64,000 nt of DNA from Flavobacteriales bacterium (GCA_016788295.1 JAEUSY010000002.1:1-64000), one strand, 5' to 3'; positions 19,398 to 28,231 are shown, counted from the stretch's first letter. A program made the numbers and translations. Notes: a model not told the origin generated them from the letters alone.

Positions 19398-19405
19398 CAA
19401 ATATA
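19398..19405 (-). promoter_or_regulatory. TATATTTG -7 element for the T9SS gene at 18607-19359
   Basis: Exact TAnnTTTG on the minus strand in an A+T-rich part of the divergent spacer. Confidence 0.45.
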
Positions 19406-19485
19406 CATAGTAGTGGCATGAAAAGGGTGTCGCACGCAAACCTCTCATTGGCAGATAGGATCCCAAGCCGGAACGCACAACAACG

Positions 19486-19515
19486 TTGCATCGAACGGCT
19501 ATGGCCCTACTTTCG
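19486..19515 (+). promoter_or_regulatory. Candidate promoter for the Omp28-like T9SS gene
   Basis: TTG at 19486-19488, a 19-nt spacer, then TACTTTCG at 19508-19515, a one-base deviation from TAnnTTTG. This spacing fits Bacteroidota promoters and would give a ~75-nt leader to the ATG at 19597. Confidence 0.35.
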
Positions 19516-19596
19516 TCAGCGTCGATCACAGGGCTGTACTTGCACTGCATTGTGATCGGCGGATCAGTTGACGCGAAAACAACAAACCCCGATCGA

Positions 19597-21306
19597 ATGA
19601 AGAAGTCCTTACTCCTGCCAGTACTCGGCTTGCTGGCCTTGGGCAACACCGCCCTCGCGCAGTGCCCCACTGGCCAAACGCAAGTCACTGTTGCTATAAC
19701 CACTGACCGTTATGGCGATGAAACCACTTGGTCTCTTACGGGTCCTGGCGGCACACCGGTTCATGCACAAGGCGGGCCTTACACTCTGGCAACAGCAAAC
19801 GGCGCATATCCCCAAACACCTGTTTCCGTTTGTGTAACCGATGGCTCTGTTTGCATTTTTACAATTAACGATTCCTACGGCGATGGTATGTGCTGCCAAT
19901 ACGGCAATGGTACTTTCTCGGTGACTGCCGGAGGAAATTCTGTTGTAAGTGGTGGAGAATTCACCAATGCCGTGACCACATATTTCCAGACCGGCGCACA
20001 AGCGGCCTTGGACATGGCCGGCCTAACGATCAACCTGGCCAATGTGGTGGCCCAGGGCAACCAGACCATCGCAGGGACCATGCGTAACTTTGGTACGACG
20101 CCAATCACTTCCCTCACACTGAACTACCGCGTGGACGGTGGTGCCACGGTGTCGCAACCGGTTACTGCCAACGTGGCCGTGGGTGCTACCTACAACTATA
20201 GCCACGGCACGCCCTGGAACGCCACCGCAGGTGCACACACCATCGAAGTGTGGGCCAGCAACCTGAATGGCGCCACCGATGGCAACACCGTGAACGACAT
20301 GGTGACCAAGGCCGTGAACGTGGCCACGCAGAGCGTACAGCGCAAATCGCTGATCGAGGAGTTCACCAGCTCCACCTGCGCCCCCTGCGCCAGCTTCAAC
20401 GTAACCTTCGACCCCCTGTTGAACTCGCTGAACACGAACGCCAATGGCTCCAATGTGTCTGCCATCAAATACCAAATGAATTGGCCCCCTCCTGGCAACG
20501 ACCCCAGCTACAACCCCGACGGCAACACGCGTCGTGGCTATTACGGGGTCACCGGAATTCCTGATACCTTTCAGGATGGTGCGCCCTTGGCCGCCGGGAC
20601 CTCAGCGGCCATTAATGCGGGCGTCGCAGTACCGGCCTTTGTGGACATGAACTTGTCCTACGTGACCAACGGTAATCAAGTGACCGTTACGGTGAACGTC
20701 ACGCCTTACGCGGACTTCACCGGAACCTACAAGCTGCACATTGCCGCAACGGAGGATTACTACAGCTACCCTGCCTCCACCACCAGCCAGGATGAATTCC
20801 ACTACGCCATGCGCAAGATGATGCCCAACGGCAATGGCAACAACCTGACCACGCTCACCGCTGGCTCCACCCAGACCATCACCCAGACCTACACCTTCAA
20901 CCTCGGCAGCCCTGCCCAAGGCAATTACAACATGTGGGGCAACAACATCGATGGCCTCACCCTGGTGGCCTTCGTGCAGAACAGCACCACCAAGGAGGTA
21001 CTGCAGGCCGCTACGGCAGAGGTAGTGGTAGGCGTGGCCGAGAACGAGCTGGACCGCACCACCCGTGTGTTCCCCAACCCCACCAACGGTATCCTGTACG
21101 TTGATTACGAACTGCCAGCTGGTGAGACCGCACAGGTTGAAGTGTTCAACATGGTGGGCGAACGTGTGGTGAACACCACCCGTAGCACCGGCAACGGCCT
21201 GCAGCGCGAGACCCTCGACATCAGCAGCCTGAGCGAAGGCATCTACTTCGTGAACATCAGCGCTGGCGGCCTCCGCGCCACCCGCAAGGTGACCCTCACG
21301 AAATAA
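19597..21306 (+). CDS. Omp28-related T9SS outer-surface protein with CxxC motif
   Basis: 569 residues. A signal peptide (MKKSLLLPVLGLLALGNTALA) is followed by a ~120-residue domain (TLYDRYGDETTW-like, with a CVTDGSVCIFTINDSYGDGMCC segment) and a CARDB-like immunoglobulin segment (LDMAGLTINLANVVAQGNQTIAGT). Then comes an Omp28-related thioredoxin-like domain (KSLIEEFTSSTCAPCASFN, C261-x-x-C264) and a T9SS sorting domain (TRVFPNPTNGILYVDYEL ... LRATRKVTLTK). A second Omp28-like protein is encoded at 23616-24491. The CxxC hints at a thiol/disulfide function at the cell surface, which is not established for the family. A strong hairpin follows the stop. Confidence 0.85.
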   Translation: MKKSLLLPVLGLLALGNTALAQCPTGQTQVTVAITTDRYGDETTWSLTGPGGTPVHAQGGPYTLATANGAYPQTPVSVCVTDGSVCIFTINDSYGDGMCCQYGNGTFSVTAGGNSVVSGGEFTNAVTTYFQTGAQAALDMAGLTINLANVVAQGNQTIAGTMRNFGTTPITSLTLNYRVDGGATVSQPVTANVAVGATYNYSHGTPWNATAGAHTIEVWASNLNGATDGNTVNDMVTKAVNVATQSVQRKSLIEEFTSSTCAPCASFNVTFDPLLNSLNTNANGSNVSAIKYQMNWPPPGNDPSYNPDGNTRRGYYGVTGIPDTFQDGAPLAAGTSAAINAGVAVPAFVDMNLSYVTNGNQVTVTVNVTPYADFTGTYKLHIAATEDYYSYPASTTSQDEFHYAMRKMMPNGNGNNLTTLTAGSTQTITQTYTFNLGSPAQGNYNMWGNNIDGLTLVAFVQNSTTKEVLQAATAEVVVGVAENELDRTTRVFPNPTNGILYVDYELPAGETAQVEVFNMVGERVVNTTRSTGNGLQRETLDISSLSEGIYFVNISAGGLRATRKVTLTK

Positions 21307-21331
21307 GTCATCGCCCTTTTGATGCCCTGAA

Positions 21332-21383
21332 CGAAAGGTCAGCGATCCGGTGCGATAGTTGCATCGCGATCGCTGACCTTTCG
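21332..21383 (+). terminator. Long stem-loop between the Omp28-like gene and the TlpA gene
   Basis: Perfect 16-bp arms cgaaaggtcagcgatc / gatcgctgacctttcg enclosing 20 nt that contain a further gcgat/atcgc stem. It ends 26 nt before the next start codon. There is no strong U-tract, so it may be a terminator, an RNA-stability element or a leader element. Confidence 0.6.
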
Positions 21384-21409
21384 ATTTGGCACCTTCCACA
21401 CTACCTCAC

Positions 21410-21910
21410 ATGAAACATTTCACGCTCCTCCTCTCCTTCTTCCTTGTTGCCCAGTTCGCGGTCGCACAGACCCCCACCAAACTGCCCAGTGTGATCGTGC
21501 AGACACCCGAGGGCAAGAAGGTGGACACCAAGACATTGAGCAACAACGGCAAGCCCATGATCATCAACTTCTGGGCTACCTGGTGCGCACCGTGCAAAAA
21601 GGAGCTGAACGCCATTGCCGAGAAATACGCTGACTGGCAAAAACAGACCGGCGTGAAACTGGTCGCTGTGAGCATTGATGATGCCCGGAGCATGAACCGC
21701 GTAAAGCCTTACGTGAGCGGGCAGGACTGGGACTACGAAGTGTACCTGGACCCCAACGGCGACCTGAAGCGCGCCTTGAACGTGAACAACGTGCCGCACA
21801 CCTTCCTGCTGAACGGCAATGGAGAGATCGTGTGGCAGCACAACAACTATGAGCCCGGCGACGAGAACGAACTGTTCCGCAAGGTGCTCGAGCTCGTGGG
21901 CAAGAAGTGA
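21410..21910 (+). CDS. TlpA/ResA-like thioredoxin-family protein
   Basis: 166 residues with a signal peptide (MKHFTLLLSFFLVAQFAVAQ). The AhpC/TSA-redoxin domain carries the active site WATWCAPCKKEL (C59-A-P-C62), the cis-proline region VNNVPHTFLLNGNGEIVW and TGVKLVAVSIDD. It is predicted to act as a periplasmic thiol oxidoreductase, typically reducing disulfides in cytochrome or outer-membrane protein maturation. Its stop overlaps the next start as TGATG, and the third gene is coupled the same way, so this is the first gene of a three-gene unit. Confidence 0.9.
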   Translation: MKHFTLLLSFFLVAQFAVAQTPTKLPSVIVQTPEGKKVDTKTLSNNGKPMIINFWATWCAPCKKELNAIAEKYADWQKQTGVKLVAVSIDDARSMNRVKPYVSGQDWDYEVYLDPNGDLKRALNVNNVPHTFLLNGNGEIVWQHNNYEPGDENELFRKVLELVGKK

Positions 21911-23616
21911 TGCAACATCCTACCCTTGGCCGCCTACTGGCCACCTGCCTGTCCGTAGGCGCCACCTTCGCCACACTGCACGCCCAGGACGGCGGTAGCC
22001 TGCATGGCAATTTCAGTACGGACGCACAGTATTATCTACAGGACTCCGTGATCGGGGCGGTAATGCCACCTCAGCGCTTCGCCGCCAATGCATGGACCAA
22101 CCTGATCTATACCAACAAGAACTTCGAGGCCGGTATCCGCTTCGAGAGCTATGAGCCGCCCCTGGCCGGATATCCGGCGGGGCAACCCTACAAGGGCACC
22201 GGGCTCGGTTACCGGTACATCAAATACACCATGTCCGATCTGGAGGTCACCTTCGGGAACTTCTTCGATCAGTTCGGCCAAGGCATGGTGTTCAGGGCCT
22301 ACGAGGAGCGCTATCTGGGCGTGGACAACGCCATGGACGGGTTCCGCGTGCGCTACAAGCCTCACCGCGGGGTTTATCTCAAAGGCGTGGTGGGCCAGCA
22401 ACGTTTCGGTTTCGACAACGGATTCACCAAAGGTGTGGGCATTGTACGCGGTGCCGATGCGGAAGTGAGCTTCAATGAACTGCTTGACAGTGCATGGACC
22501 GGCGCAGGCAACCTGATCCTGGGCGCCAGTTTCGTGAGCAAGTACCAGGCCGACCAGAGCAGCCAGTTGGTGCTGCCCGAGAACGTGGGCACGTGGGCCG
22601 CCCGCTTGCACTATACCTCACCCAAGTGGGACTTCTACACGGAGTACGCCTACAAGATCAACGACCCCAACAGTCGCAACGGCTTCATCTACAAGCCCGG
22701 ACAGGCCATGATGGTGAACGCCACCTATTCCGTGAAAGGCCTTGGGGCCTCGGTGGGCGCACACTCGTTCGACAACATGTTCTACCAGAGCGATCGTACC
22801 TCGCCTTCGCCCTTCGACCTCAACATCAACTTCCTTCCGCCGCTCACCAAGCAGCACACCTACAACCTGCCCGCAACGCTCTACCCCTATGCCACCCAGC
22901 CCAATGGCGAGGTCTCCGGGCAGGGAGAGCTGTTCTACAAGTTCAAGAAAGGCAGTAAGCTCGGCGGCAAGTACGGCACCAAGGTGGCGGTGAACTACTC
23001 GGTGGCCTACGCGTTGGACACCACCGATCTCGGCGTGGCCGACGACACCACGCGACGACTTGGGTATACGAGCAAAATGTTCGTGCCCGGCGACCGCATG
23101 TACTTCTCCGACTTCAATTTGGAACTGCGGAAAAAAGTGAGCGAGACCTGGGAACTGGCCCTCACTTACCTCAACCTGGTGTACGATATCGACATTATCC
23201 AAGGCAAGCCCGGCAAGCCCAAGGTGTATGCCGACATGGTGATCCTTGAAGGCCTGCACAACTTCAATGACAAGACCTCGTTGCGCTTTGAGGTACAACA
23301 CCTGCGCACGGCACAGGACCAGGGCAATTGGGCCACGGCTTTGGCCGAGCTCACCTTCAGCCCACACTGGTTCCTGGCCGCCATGGACCAGTTCAACTAC
23401 GTGACCATGGGCAACGAGTTCCATTACTACGGTGTAGGCGACACCAGCCCTGACCGCCTGCACTATCCCATCGGATCGGTGGGTTATATCCGTGGTGGCA
23501 ACCGGTTCCAAATGAACTACGGCCGCCAGCGCGCGGGTATCTTCTGCGTGGGTGGTGTATGCCGCCAGGTACCTGCCTCCAACGGTCTCTCCCTCTCCAT
23601 CACCAGCACGTTCTGA
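21910..23616 (+). CDS. DUF6029-family outer-membrane protein
   Basis: 568 residues with a signal peptide (GRLLATCLSVGATFATLHAQ) and repeated amphipathic strands typical of a large beta-barrel: NAWTNLIYTNKNFEAGIRFE, YRYIKYTMSDLEVTFGNFFDQFGQG, YLKGVVGQQRFGF. It ends in a strand LSLSITSTF with a C-terminal aromatic residue. I recognise it as the DUF6029 family of Bacteroidota; no function is established. ATG at 21910 overlaps the TlpA stop (TGATG), and its own stop overlaps the next ATG at 23616. The pairing of a thiol reductase with a barrel and a CxxC lipoprotein suggests a joint envelope role. Confidence 0.8.
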   Translation: MQHPTLGRLLATCLSVGATFATLHAQDGGSLHGNFSTDAQYYLQDSVIGAVMPPQRFAANAWTNLIYTNKNFEAGIRFESYEPPLAGYPAGQPYKGTGLGYRYIKYTMSDLEVTFGNFFDQFGQGMVFRAYEERYLGVDNAMDGFRVRYKPHRGVYLKGVVGQQRFGFDNGFTKGVGIVRGADAEVSFNELLDSAWTGAGNLILGASFVSKYQADQSSQLVLPENVGTWAARLHYTSPKWDFYTEYAYKINDPNSRNGFIYKPGQAMMVNATYSVKGLGASVGAHSFDNMFYQSDRTSPSPFDLNINFLPPLTKQHTYNLPATLYPYATQPNGEVSGQGELFYKFKKGSKLGGKYGTKVAVNYSVAYALDTTDLGVADDTTRRLGYTSKMFVPGDRMYFSDFNLELRKKVSETWELALTYLNLVYDIDIIQGKPGKPKVYADMVILEGLHNFNDKTSLRFEVQHLRTAQDQGNWATALAELTFSPHWFLAAMDQFNYVTMGNEFHYYGVGDTSPDRLHYPIGSVGYIRGGNRFQMNYGRQRAGIFCVGGVCRQVPASNGLSLSITSTF

Positions 23617-24491
23617 TGTCCATGAAACCGCTTTCAATACTGGTGCTCGGCATTGCGGCCCTATTGGCAGGCTGCGACATTGTTGAAGACCCTTATGGCC
23701 CCAGCGACAACGGTGGCGGACCTCCTCCCGTGGAAGGTGTTCGCCGCCGGATCCTGTTGGAGGACTTTACCGGCCACCGGTGCATCTATTGCCCCGAAGC
23801 CGCCACCATCGCCCAACAGCTCAAGGACGACCCGGCCATTGGCGAGGACCTGGTCGTAGTCGGCTTGCACGTCACCGACTTCTTCGCCGCCCCGGTGCCA
23901 CCATTGGGTGATGGCTACTACGACAATGACTTCCGCACCACGGCCGGCACCACCTACATCACCCAATGGCCTGTAGGTAGTGGCCTTCCGAAAGGCATGG
24001 TGAGCCGCAAACCGTTCAATGGGTCGATCATGCTCGGCCGCGATGCCTGGGAAGCAGCGGTGAACGACCTGCTTGGCCAGGAAGCATTGATGGACCTCTG
24101 GTTCTCGCAGCTTGACCACAACACCAGCAATGGGCAGGTGAACGCAAAGGTGAAAGTGAGCGTGGCCAAGGACCTCGCCAACGCCGAACACACCCTGGTG
24201 GTCTACCTGGTGGAGGACAGCATTGTCGGCTGGCAGTCCGATGCCAATTCCACCCCCTCGGAGATCGAGAACTATGTACACCGCCACGTGCTCCGCGGCA
24301 CCATGAACGGCACTTGGGGCGAGCTGGCGCTTGCCGGTACCGAGGCGGTAGGCGACACGCTGGAGTTCACCATGCCGACCTACACGCTGAACAGCGGCTG
24401 GAACGCCGATCACATGGTGCTGGTTGCCTACCTGTACAACACGGCCACCTACGAGGTGATGCAGGTGGTGGAGAAGCACCTCCATCCCTGA
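23616..24491 (+). CDS. Omp28-related lipoprotein
   Basis: 291 residues. A lipobox (GIAALLAGC, Cys20) predicts a lipid-anchored protein. The Omp28-like domain shows RRILLEDFTGHRCIYCPEAATIAQQL (C56-x-x-C59) and a thioredoxin-like fold segment (ITQWPVGSGLPKGMVSR), then a C-terminal beta-rich region (HTLVVYLVEDSIVGWQSD ... YEVMQVVEKHL). Omp28 of Porphyromonas gingivalis is an outer-membrane protein proposed as an adhesin. It lacks a T9SS domain, unlike its paralogue at 19597-21306. It is translationally coupled to the DUF6029 gene by TGATG; an alternative ATG is at 23622. Confidence 0.82.
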   Translation: MSMKPLSILVLGIAALLAGCDIVEDPYGPSDNGGGPPPVEGVRRRILLEDFTGHRCIYCPEAATIAQQLKDDPAIGEDLVVVGLHVTDFFAAPVPPLGDGYYDNDFRTTAGTTYITQWPVGSGLPKGMVSRKPFNGSIMLGRDAWEAAVNDLLGQEALMDLWFSQLDHNTSNGQVNAKVKVSVAKDLANAEHTLVVYLVEDSIVGWQSDANSTPSEIENYVHRHVLRGTMNGTWGELALAGTEAVGDTLEFTMPTYTLNSGWNADHMVLVAYLYNTATYEVMQVVEKHLHP

Positions 24492-24646
24492 ACCGCACCT
24501 TCCATCACACCCGCGTACCGATCCGGTATCGGTGGCGTTTACTTTGGACCTCGGGACTTACCGATCGTGGATAACCTGCACCCGTTCGGCATTGACCAAG
24601 GCCAGTAGCGGATATTACCTTCAACCTCTCTTTAGTTGGAACCGTG

Positions 24647-24862
24647 ATGATGGACCAGGGAAGGAAGATGATGGAGCTCAGCAAACAGGTGCTCCAAAAG
24701 GTCAGCTTTGACCGTCGACTTTTTACCAAGGAACTGATCAAGGCCCGCCATTGGTTGGGCCAACGCGACCAATTGGTGCTGAAGGCGTGGTGCCTCGCCA
24801 CCTTCGGTCATGTCTACAAGGACGTGATCATTGAGGTGTTCCAGACCACCATGCGCAGCTGA
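24647..24862 (+). CDS. Small conserved protein of unknown function
   Basis: 71 residues (or 70 from the second ATG). The sequence is compact and helical: MELSKQVLQKVSFDRRLFTKEL, KARHWLGQRDQLVLKAWCLATF, YKDVIIEVFQ. I recall closely similar ~70-residue hypothetical proteins in many Flavobacteriia, so it is probably real, but no function is known. It stands alone, with a 155-nt upstream gap, and its stop is 2 nt from the convergent queG stop. Confidence 0.65.
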   Translation: MMDQGRKMMELSKQVLQKVSFDRRLFTKELIKARHWLGQRDQLVLKAWCLATFGHVYKDVIIEVFQTTMRS

Positions 24863-24864
24863 GG

Positions 24865-25809
24865 TCACTCCGCTGCCGGCCCGGGCGTTCCCCGAAGGAA
24901 GTCCAGGTTGCGCCGAAGACCCGTGTACTTGGTTCGCTTCACAGCACTGCCCTCGAACAAGCGATCGAAGACCACCTCGGTCATCCCGTGCCATTCATCC
25001 GCTGAAAGGCCCATCAGCTCCGCCTTCGGCACGAACTCGGGCTCCTGGTGCGGTGTGCTGAACCGGTTCCATGGGCATACCTGCTGGCAGATGTCGCACC
25101 CGAAGGTCCACCCGGCCATGCGTTCCGCGAACTCCGGCGGAATGGCCTCCTTCAGTTCGATGGTGAGGTAGCTGATGCAACGGCTCCCATCAACGCCGTA
25201 CGGGGTGATGGCATCGGTCGGACATGCATCGATGCATCGCCTGCAGGTGCCACAATGGTCCGTGGCAGGCGCATCGGGCTCAAGTTCCAGGTCGGTGATC
25301 AGCTCACACAAAAAGAAGAAGGAGCCTGTGCCCTGGCGGATCACGTTGGTGTGCTTCCCTCGCCAACCGATGCCTGCGCGTTCGGCCCAGGCCTTTTCCA
25401 GCACCGGCGCGCTGTCCACAAAGGCTCTCATGTCCACCTGGCCGAATTGTTCCTCCATGAAGGCCATCAAGGGCTTCAGGCGCTTTTTCACCACCTTGTG
25501 GTAATCACGGCCGTAGGCATAGGTGCTCAGCTTCGGTGCATCGGGATCTGTTTGCAGTGTCGGCGTGAAGTAGTTGTAGGCCAGGCTGATCACGCTCTTG
25601 GCACCGGGCACCAGCTTGGTGGGGTCCAATCGCAGATCGAAGTTGCGCTCCATGTAGCCCATGGTGCCCTGCCTCCCTTGGCGCAGCCACTGTTCAAGTC
25701 GCGGCGCTTCCTTTTCCAGGAACCCGGCGCGCGCCACGCCACAGGCCAGAAAGCCCAGCTCGTGGGCCTTGGCCTTGATGAGGGCCGCGCGTTGGCGGGG
25801 GTCGGACAT
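24865..25809 (-). CDS. queG: Epoxyqueuosine reductase QueG
   Basis: 314 residues. It reduces epoxyqueuosine to queuosine in tRNA anticodon position 34 (GUN anticodons) using cobalamin and two [4Fe-4S] clusters. The N-terminal domain has RLDPTKLVPGAKSVISLAYNYF and YAYGRDYHKVVKKRL; the catalytic segment is FVDSAPVLEKAWAERAGIGWRGKHTNV. The ferredoxin domain shows CGTCRRCIDACPTDAI and CDICQQVCPWNRF. A queuosine-precursor transporter gene is at 49908-50693; no other queuosine gene is in the window. The start is the ATG at 25809, preceded by a 22-bp palindrome at 25831-25852. Confidence 0.95.
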   Translation of the reverse strand: MSDPRQRAALIKAKAHELGFLACGVARAGFLEKEAPRLEQWLRQGRQGTMGYMERNFDLRLDPTKLVPGAKSVISLAYNYFTPTLQTDPDAPKLSTYAYGRDYHKVVKKRLKPLMAFMEEQFGQVDMRAFVDSAPVLEKAWAERAGIGWRGKHTNVIRQGTGSFFFLCELITDLELEPDAPATDHCGTCRRCIDACPTDAITPYGVDGSRCISYLTIELKEAIPPEFAERMAGWTFGCDICQQVCPWNRFSTPHQEPEFVPKAELMGLSADEWHGMTEVVFDRLFEGSAVKRTKYTGLRRNLDFLRGTPGPAAE

Positions 25810-25830
25810 GGCGGGAAGTTAGGGGCGCGT

Positions 25831-25852
25831 GATGCTATCATTTGATAGCATC
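25831..25852. promoter_or_regulatory. 22-bp palindrome upstream of queG
   Basis: Perfect 10-bp arms gatgctatca / tgatagcatc separated by tt, centred ~32 nt before the queG ATG. The A+T-rich arms and 2-nt spacer fit a dimeric repressor operator better than a terminator, and no U-tract follows on either strand. Confidence 0.5.
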
Positions 25853-25880
25853 GACCTCCAACTGCAGTGGACCGATCCTT

Positions 25881-26405
25881 TTACTTGGAACGTTCGAACA
25901 GGAAGACAAGCAAGTTCGGGGTGGTTACGAGCAGGCCCAAGATGCTGAAAAACCCCAAAAGGCCTCCGGGTAGTGGCCCAGCGACCAACAGCCAGAGCAC
26001 AGACTGCCGTAGCGTTCGAGGGTCTTTCTCTCCGCAATGAAACTCCAGATATCGTTCAAGCCGTTCTGTTCCAATTCGGTAGTCCCCTGCTCTGTATCGG
26101 GGTGCGTGGCTCAGGCTTGCATGAACGCTTCCATCATCTTGTACCGAGAACAGATAGGGTTTGCCGTGCGTAGGCACCGGTATGGTCCTGACATGTACTC
26201 CCTGCTCATTATACACCAGTACCGAAGAGAAATACTCGAGCCCCACATACACGTGCCCTTCGTGACACTGCACACCCTGCACGCCAAACCATGGGAGTTC
26301 ACCACTCCATGATATCAGTCCAAAAGTCACGGCCCAGCCAACGACCATGTTCAGAACACCGATCACCACGCCGGTACCGAACACGATCTGCAGGGTCCTC
26401 TTCAT
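25881..26405 (-). CDS. Membrane protein of unknown function
   Basis: 174 residues with an N-terminal hydrophobic segment (IVFGTGVVIGVLNMVVGWAVTFGLISW), a ~95-residue soluble middle (WFGVQGVQCHEGHVYVGLEYFSSVLVYNEQG ... RYLEFHCGEK) that resembles one blade of a propeller, and a C-terminal hydrophobic hairpin (VLWLLVAGPLPGGLLGFFSILGLLV). I do not recognise the family. Codon use looks less GC-biased than in its neighbours, possibly indicating acquisition or lower expression. ATG at 26405 is preferred to a TTG at 26417. It lies between queG and ruvB on the same strand. Confidence 0.6.
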   Translation of the reverse strand: MKRTLQIVFGTGVVIGVLNMVVGWAVTFGLISWSGELPWFGVQGVQCHEGHVYVGLEYFSSVLVYNEQGVHVRTIPVPTHGKPYLFSVQDDGSVHASLSHAPRYRAGDYRIGTERLERYLEFHCGEKDPRTLRQSVLWLLVAGPLPGGLLGFFSILGLLVTTPNLLVFLFERSK

Positions 26406-26442
26406 TCCATTGCTCAATTACGACAGAACGGATGCGATCGGC

Positions 26443-27468
26443 TCACTCGAACAAGCTCCCTGGCTTCACACTGGGTACGCGGCCCAGGTGGCGGTAGGCA
26501 CGCTCGGTGGCAAGTCGCCCGCGAGGCGTGCGCTGCAGGTAGCCTTCCATGATCAGGAAGGGTTCGTACACCTCCTCGATGGTCCCTGCCTCCTCTCCAA
26601 CCGCAGTGGCCACGGTGTTCAAGCCAACAGGTCCGCCACTGAACTTGTCAATGATGGCACCGAGGATGCGGTTGTCCATTTCATCGAGCCCATGCGCATC
26701 CACGTTCAGGGCTTTCAACGCGTGCTGTGCGATGGGCAGCTGTATGGTGCCATCGCCCTGGATCTGTGCGAAGTCGCGCACACGGCGAAGCAGGGCGTTG
26801 GCGATACGCGGTGTGCCCCGGCTGCGGCGCGCGATCTCGTCGGCCGCCTCGTCGATGATGGGCACGTTCAACAGGCCCGCACTTCGCTTGATGATGCCCT
26901 TGAGCGTTGCGCTGTCGTAATAGTCGAGGCGACTGTTGATCCCGAAGCGCGCACGCAACGGCGCCGTGAGCAGGCCGCTGCGCGTGGTGGCACCCACCAG
27001 TGTGAACGGGTTCAGCGCGATCTGGACCGTGCGCGCGTTGGGTCCCGCATCGATCACCAGGTCGATGCGGTAGTCCTCCATGGCGCTGTAGAGGTACTCC
27101 TCGATCACCGGGGTAAGGCGGTGGATCTCGTCGATGAAGAGCACATCGTGCGGCTCCAGGTTGGTGAGCAGGCCGGCCAGGTCGGCGGGTTTATCGAGCA
27201 CGGGTCCACTGGTGATGCGGATGCCCACGCCCATCTCGGCGGCGATGATGTTGGCCAGCGTGGTCTTGCCCAGTCCGGGCGGGCCATGCAGGAGCACGTG
27301 GTCCAGAGCCTCACCACGTTGTTTGGCGGCCTGCACGAACACTTTCAGGTTGTCGGTAACGGCCTTCTGTCCCGTGAACTCGCCGAACTGTTTCGGGCGC
27401 AGGGTCTGCTCCAACTCCTTGTCGGAGGCGGAGCGCTGTTCATTGCGGACGTCGAACGCTTCGGCCAT
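26443..27468 (-). CDS. ruvB: Holliday junction branch migration helicase RuvB
   Basis: 341 residues, the normal length. It is an AAA+ motor that works with RuvA (gene at 17152-17760) to drive branch migration. Visible are the N-terminal [19 protein letters not shown], Walker [12 protein letters not shown], Walker B FIDEIHRL, sensor 1 [10 protein letters not shown], arginine-finger region [15 protein letters not shown], and the winged-helix C-terminus ([20 protein letters not shown] ... YLQRTPRGR). It is not adjacent to ruvA, which is normal for Bacteroidota. Confidence 0.98.
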   Translation of the reverse strand: MAEAFDVRNEQRSASDKELEQTLRPKQFGEFTGQKAVTDNLKVFVQAAKQRGEALDHVLLHGPPGLGKTTLANIIAAEMGVGIRITSGPVLDKPADLAGLLTNLEPHDVLFIDEIHRLTPVIEEYLYSAMEDYRIDLVIDAGPNARTVQIALNPFTLVGATTRSGLLTAPLRARFGINSRLDYYDSATLKGIIKRSAGLLNVPIIDEAADEIARRSRGTPRIANALLRRVRDFAQIQGDGTIQLPIAQHALKALNVDAHGLDEMDNRILGAIIDKFSGGPVGLNTVATAVGEEAGTIEEVYEPFLIMEGYLQRTPRGRLATERAYRHLGRVPSVKPGSLFE

Positions 27469-27528
27469 GTTCGGTCATTCCGGCCGCGTGGCCGTTCCTG
27501 TTCGCTGTAAAAATAGGTCCGCCCGCAG

Positions 27529-28164
27529 CTATTCTCCCTCGCCTTGCAGATCGCGCCAGATGTCGCCGAGGAATACGCGCAATCCAAAGGCGTAGATGGG
27601 TGCGCTCAGGTTCTCGCCTATACGGTCACCGGTCTGCCAGACCAACCGGAAGCCCCAGCCTCCTCCCACCCCGAGATAGCGCCAGAAACGGTACTGAACG
27701 TACATGGCCGGCTCGTAGAGCAGCAGGCCCGTGCGCTGGTAATTCACCCGCTCCCCGCCGGCATTCGTGTATGCTGTGGAAGCAGCGCCGATACCGATCT
27801 GCACGGGTATGCGTACCTCCCAGCGTCCCCGCCGGTAGAAGGCGTAGTCCACGTATGGCGAGATATAGCCCACGCGCAAACGCAAGGTGGTGGGACCCAC
27901 GCCTTCCACTACTTCGGTGCGTGAGACGGGCGTATAGAGGAAGGTGTAGCCAATGCCGTATTGGAAACGGCCAGCGTGCTCCATTCCGAGCTTCACGCCC
28001 ATCAGCCGCACGTTCCGGTTGTCCACGAACGAGCCTCGTATATCGAGCTTGCCCACCAAGCGGGGCCGCTCCTGGGTGAACAGCGTGATGCTGTCCAACA
28101 ATTGCGCCCGCGTCTGTGCAGCGAAGCAACAGGCAAGGAACAGCAGGAGCAGTGCGCGCTTCAC
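27529..28164 (-). CDS. Outer-membrane beta-barrel protein of unknown function
   Basis: 211 residues starting at GTG 28164, the first codon downstream of the coxA terminator (28178-28209) and at the head of a signal peptide (VKRALLLLFLACCFAAQTRAQ). The mature protein has strand-like segments typical of a small barrel: GKLDIRGSFVDNRNVRLMGVKLG, FQYGIGYTFLYTP, LRLRVGYISPYVDYAFYRRG, YVQYRFWRYLGVGGGWGFR. It ends in IYAFGLRVFLGDIWRDLQGEGE. The longer ATG frame at 28206 would begin inside the terminator stem and is unlikely. No function is known. Confidence 0.75.
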   Translation of the reverse strand: MKRALLLLFLACCFAAQTRAQLLDSITLFTQERPRLVGKLDIRGSFVDNRNVRLMGVKLGMEHAGRFQYGIGYTFLYTPVSRTEVVEGVGPTTLRLRVGYISPYVDYAFYRRGRWEVRIPVQIGIGAASTAYTNAGGERVNYQRTGLLLYEPAMYVQYRFWRYLGVGGGWGFRLVWQTGDRIGENLSAPIYAFGLRVFLGDIWRDLQGEGE

Positions 28165-28177
28165 GTGGGCTGAAAAA

Positions 28178-28209
28178 GGAATGTCCGCACCCAAAGATGC
28201 GGACATTCC
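28178..28209 (-). terminator. Intrinsic terminator after coxA
   Basis: Perfect 12-bp arms ggaatgtccgca / tgcggacattcc, 8-nt loop, followed on the minus transcript by five U (28173-28177). It ends the act-cox operon, 22 nt past the coxA stop. Confidence 0.92.
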
Positions 28210-28231
28210 CAAGTGGGTCTCCAGGATCGGA

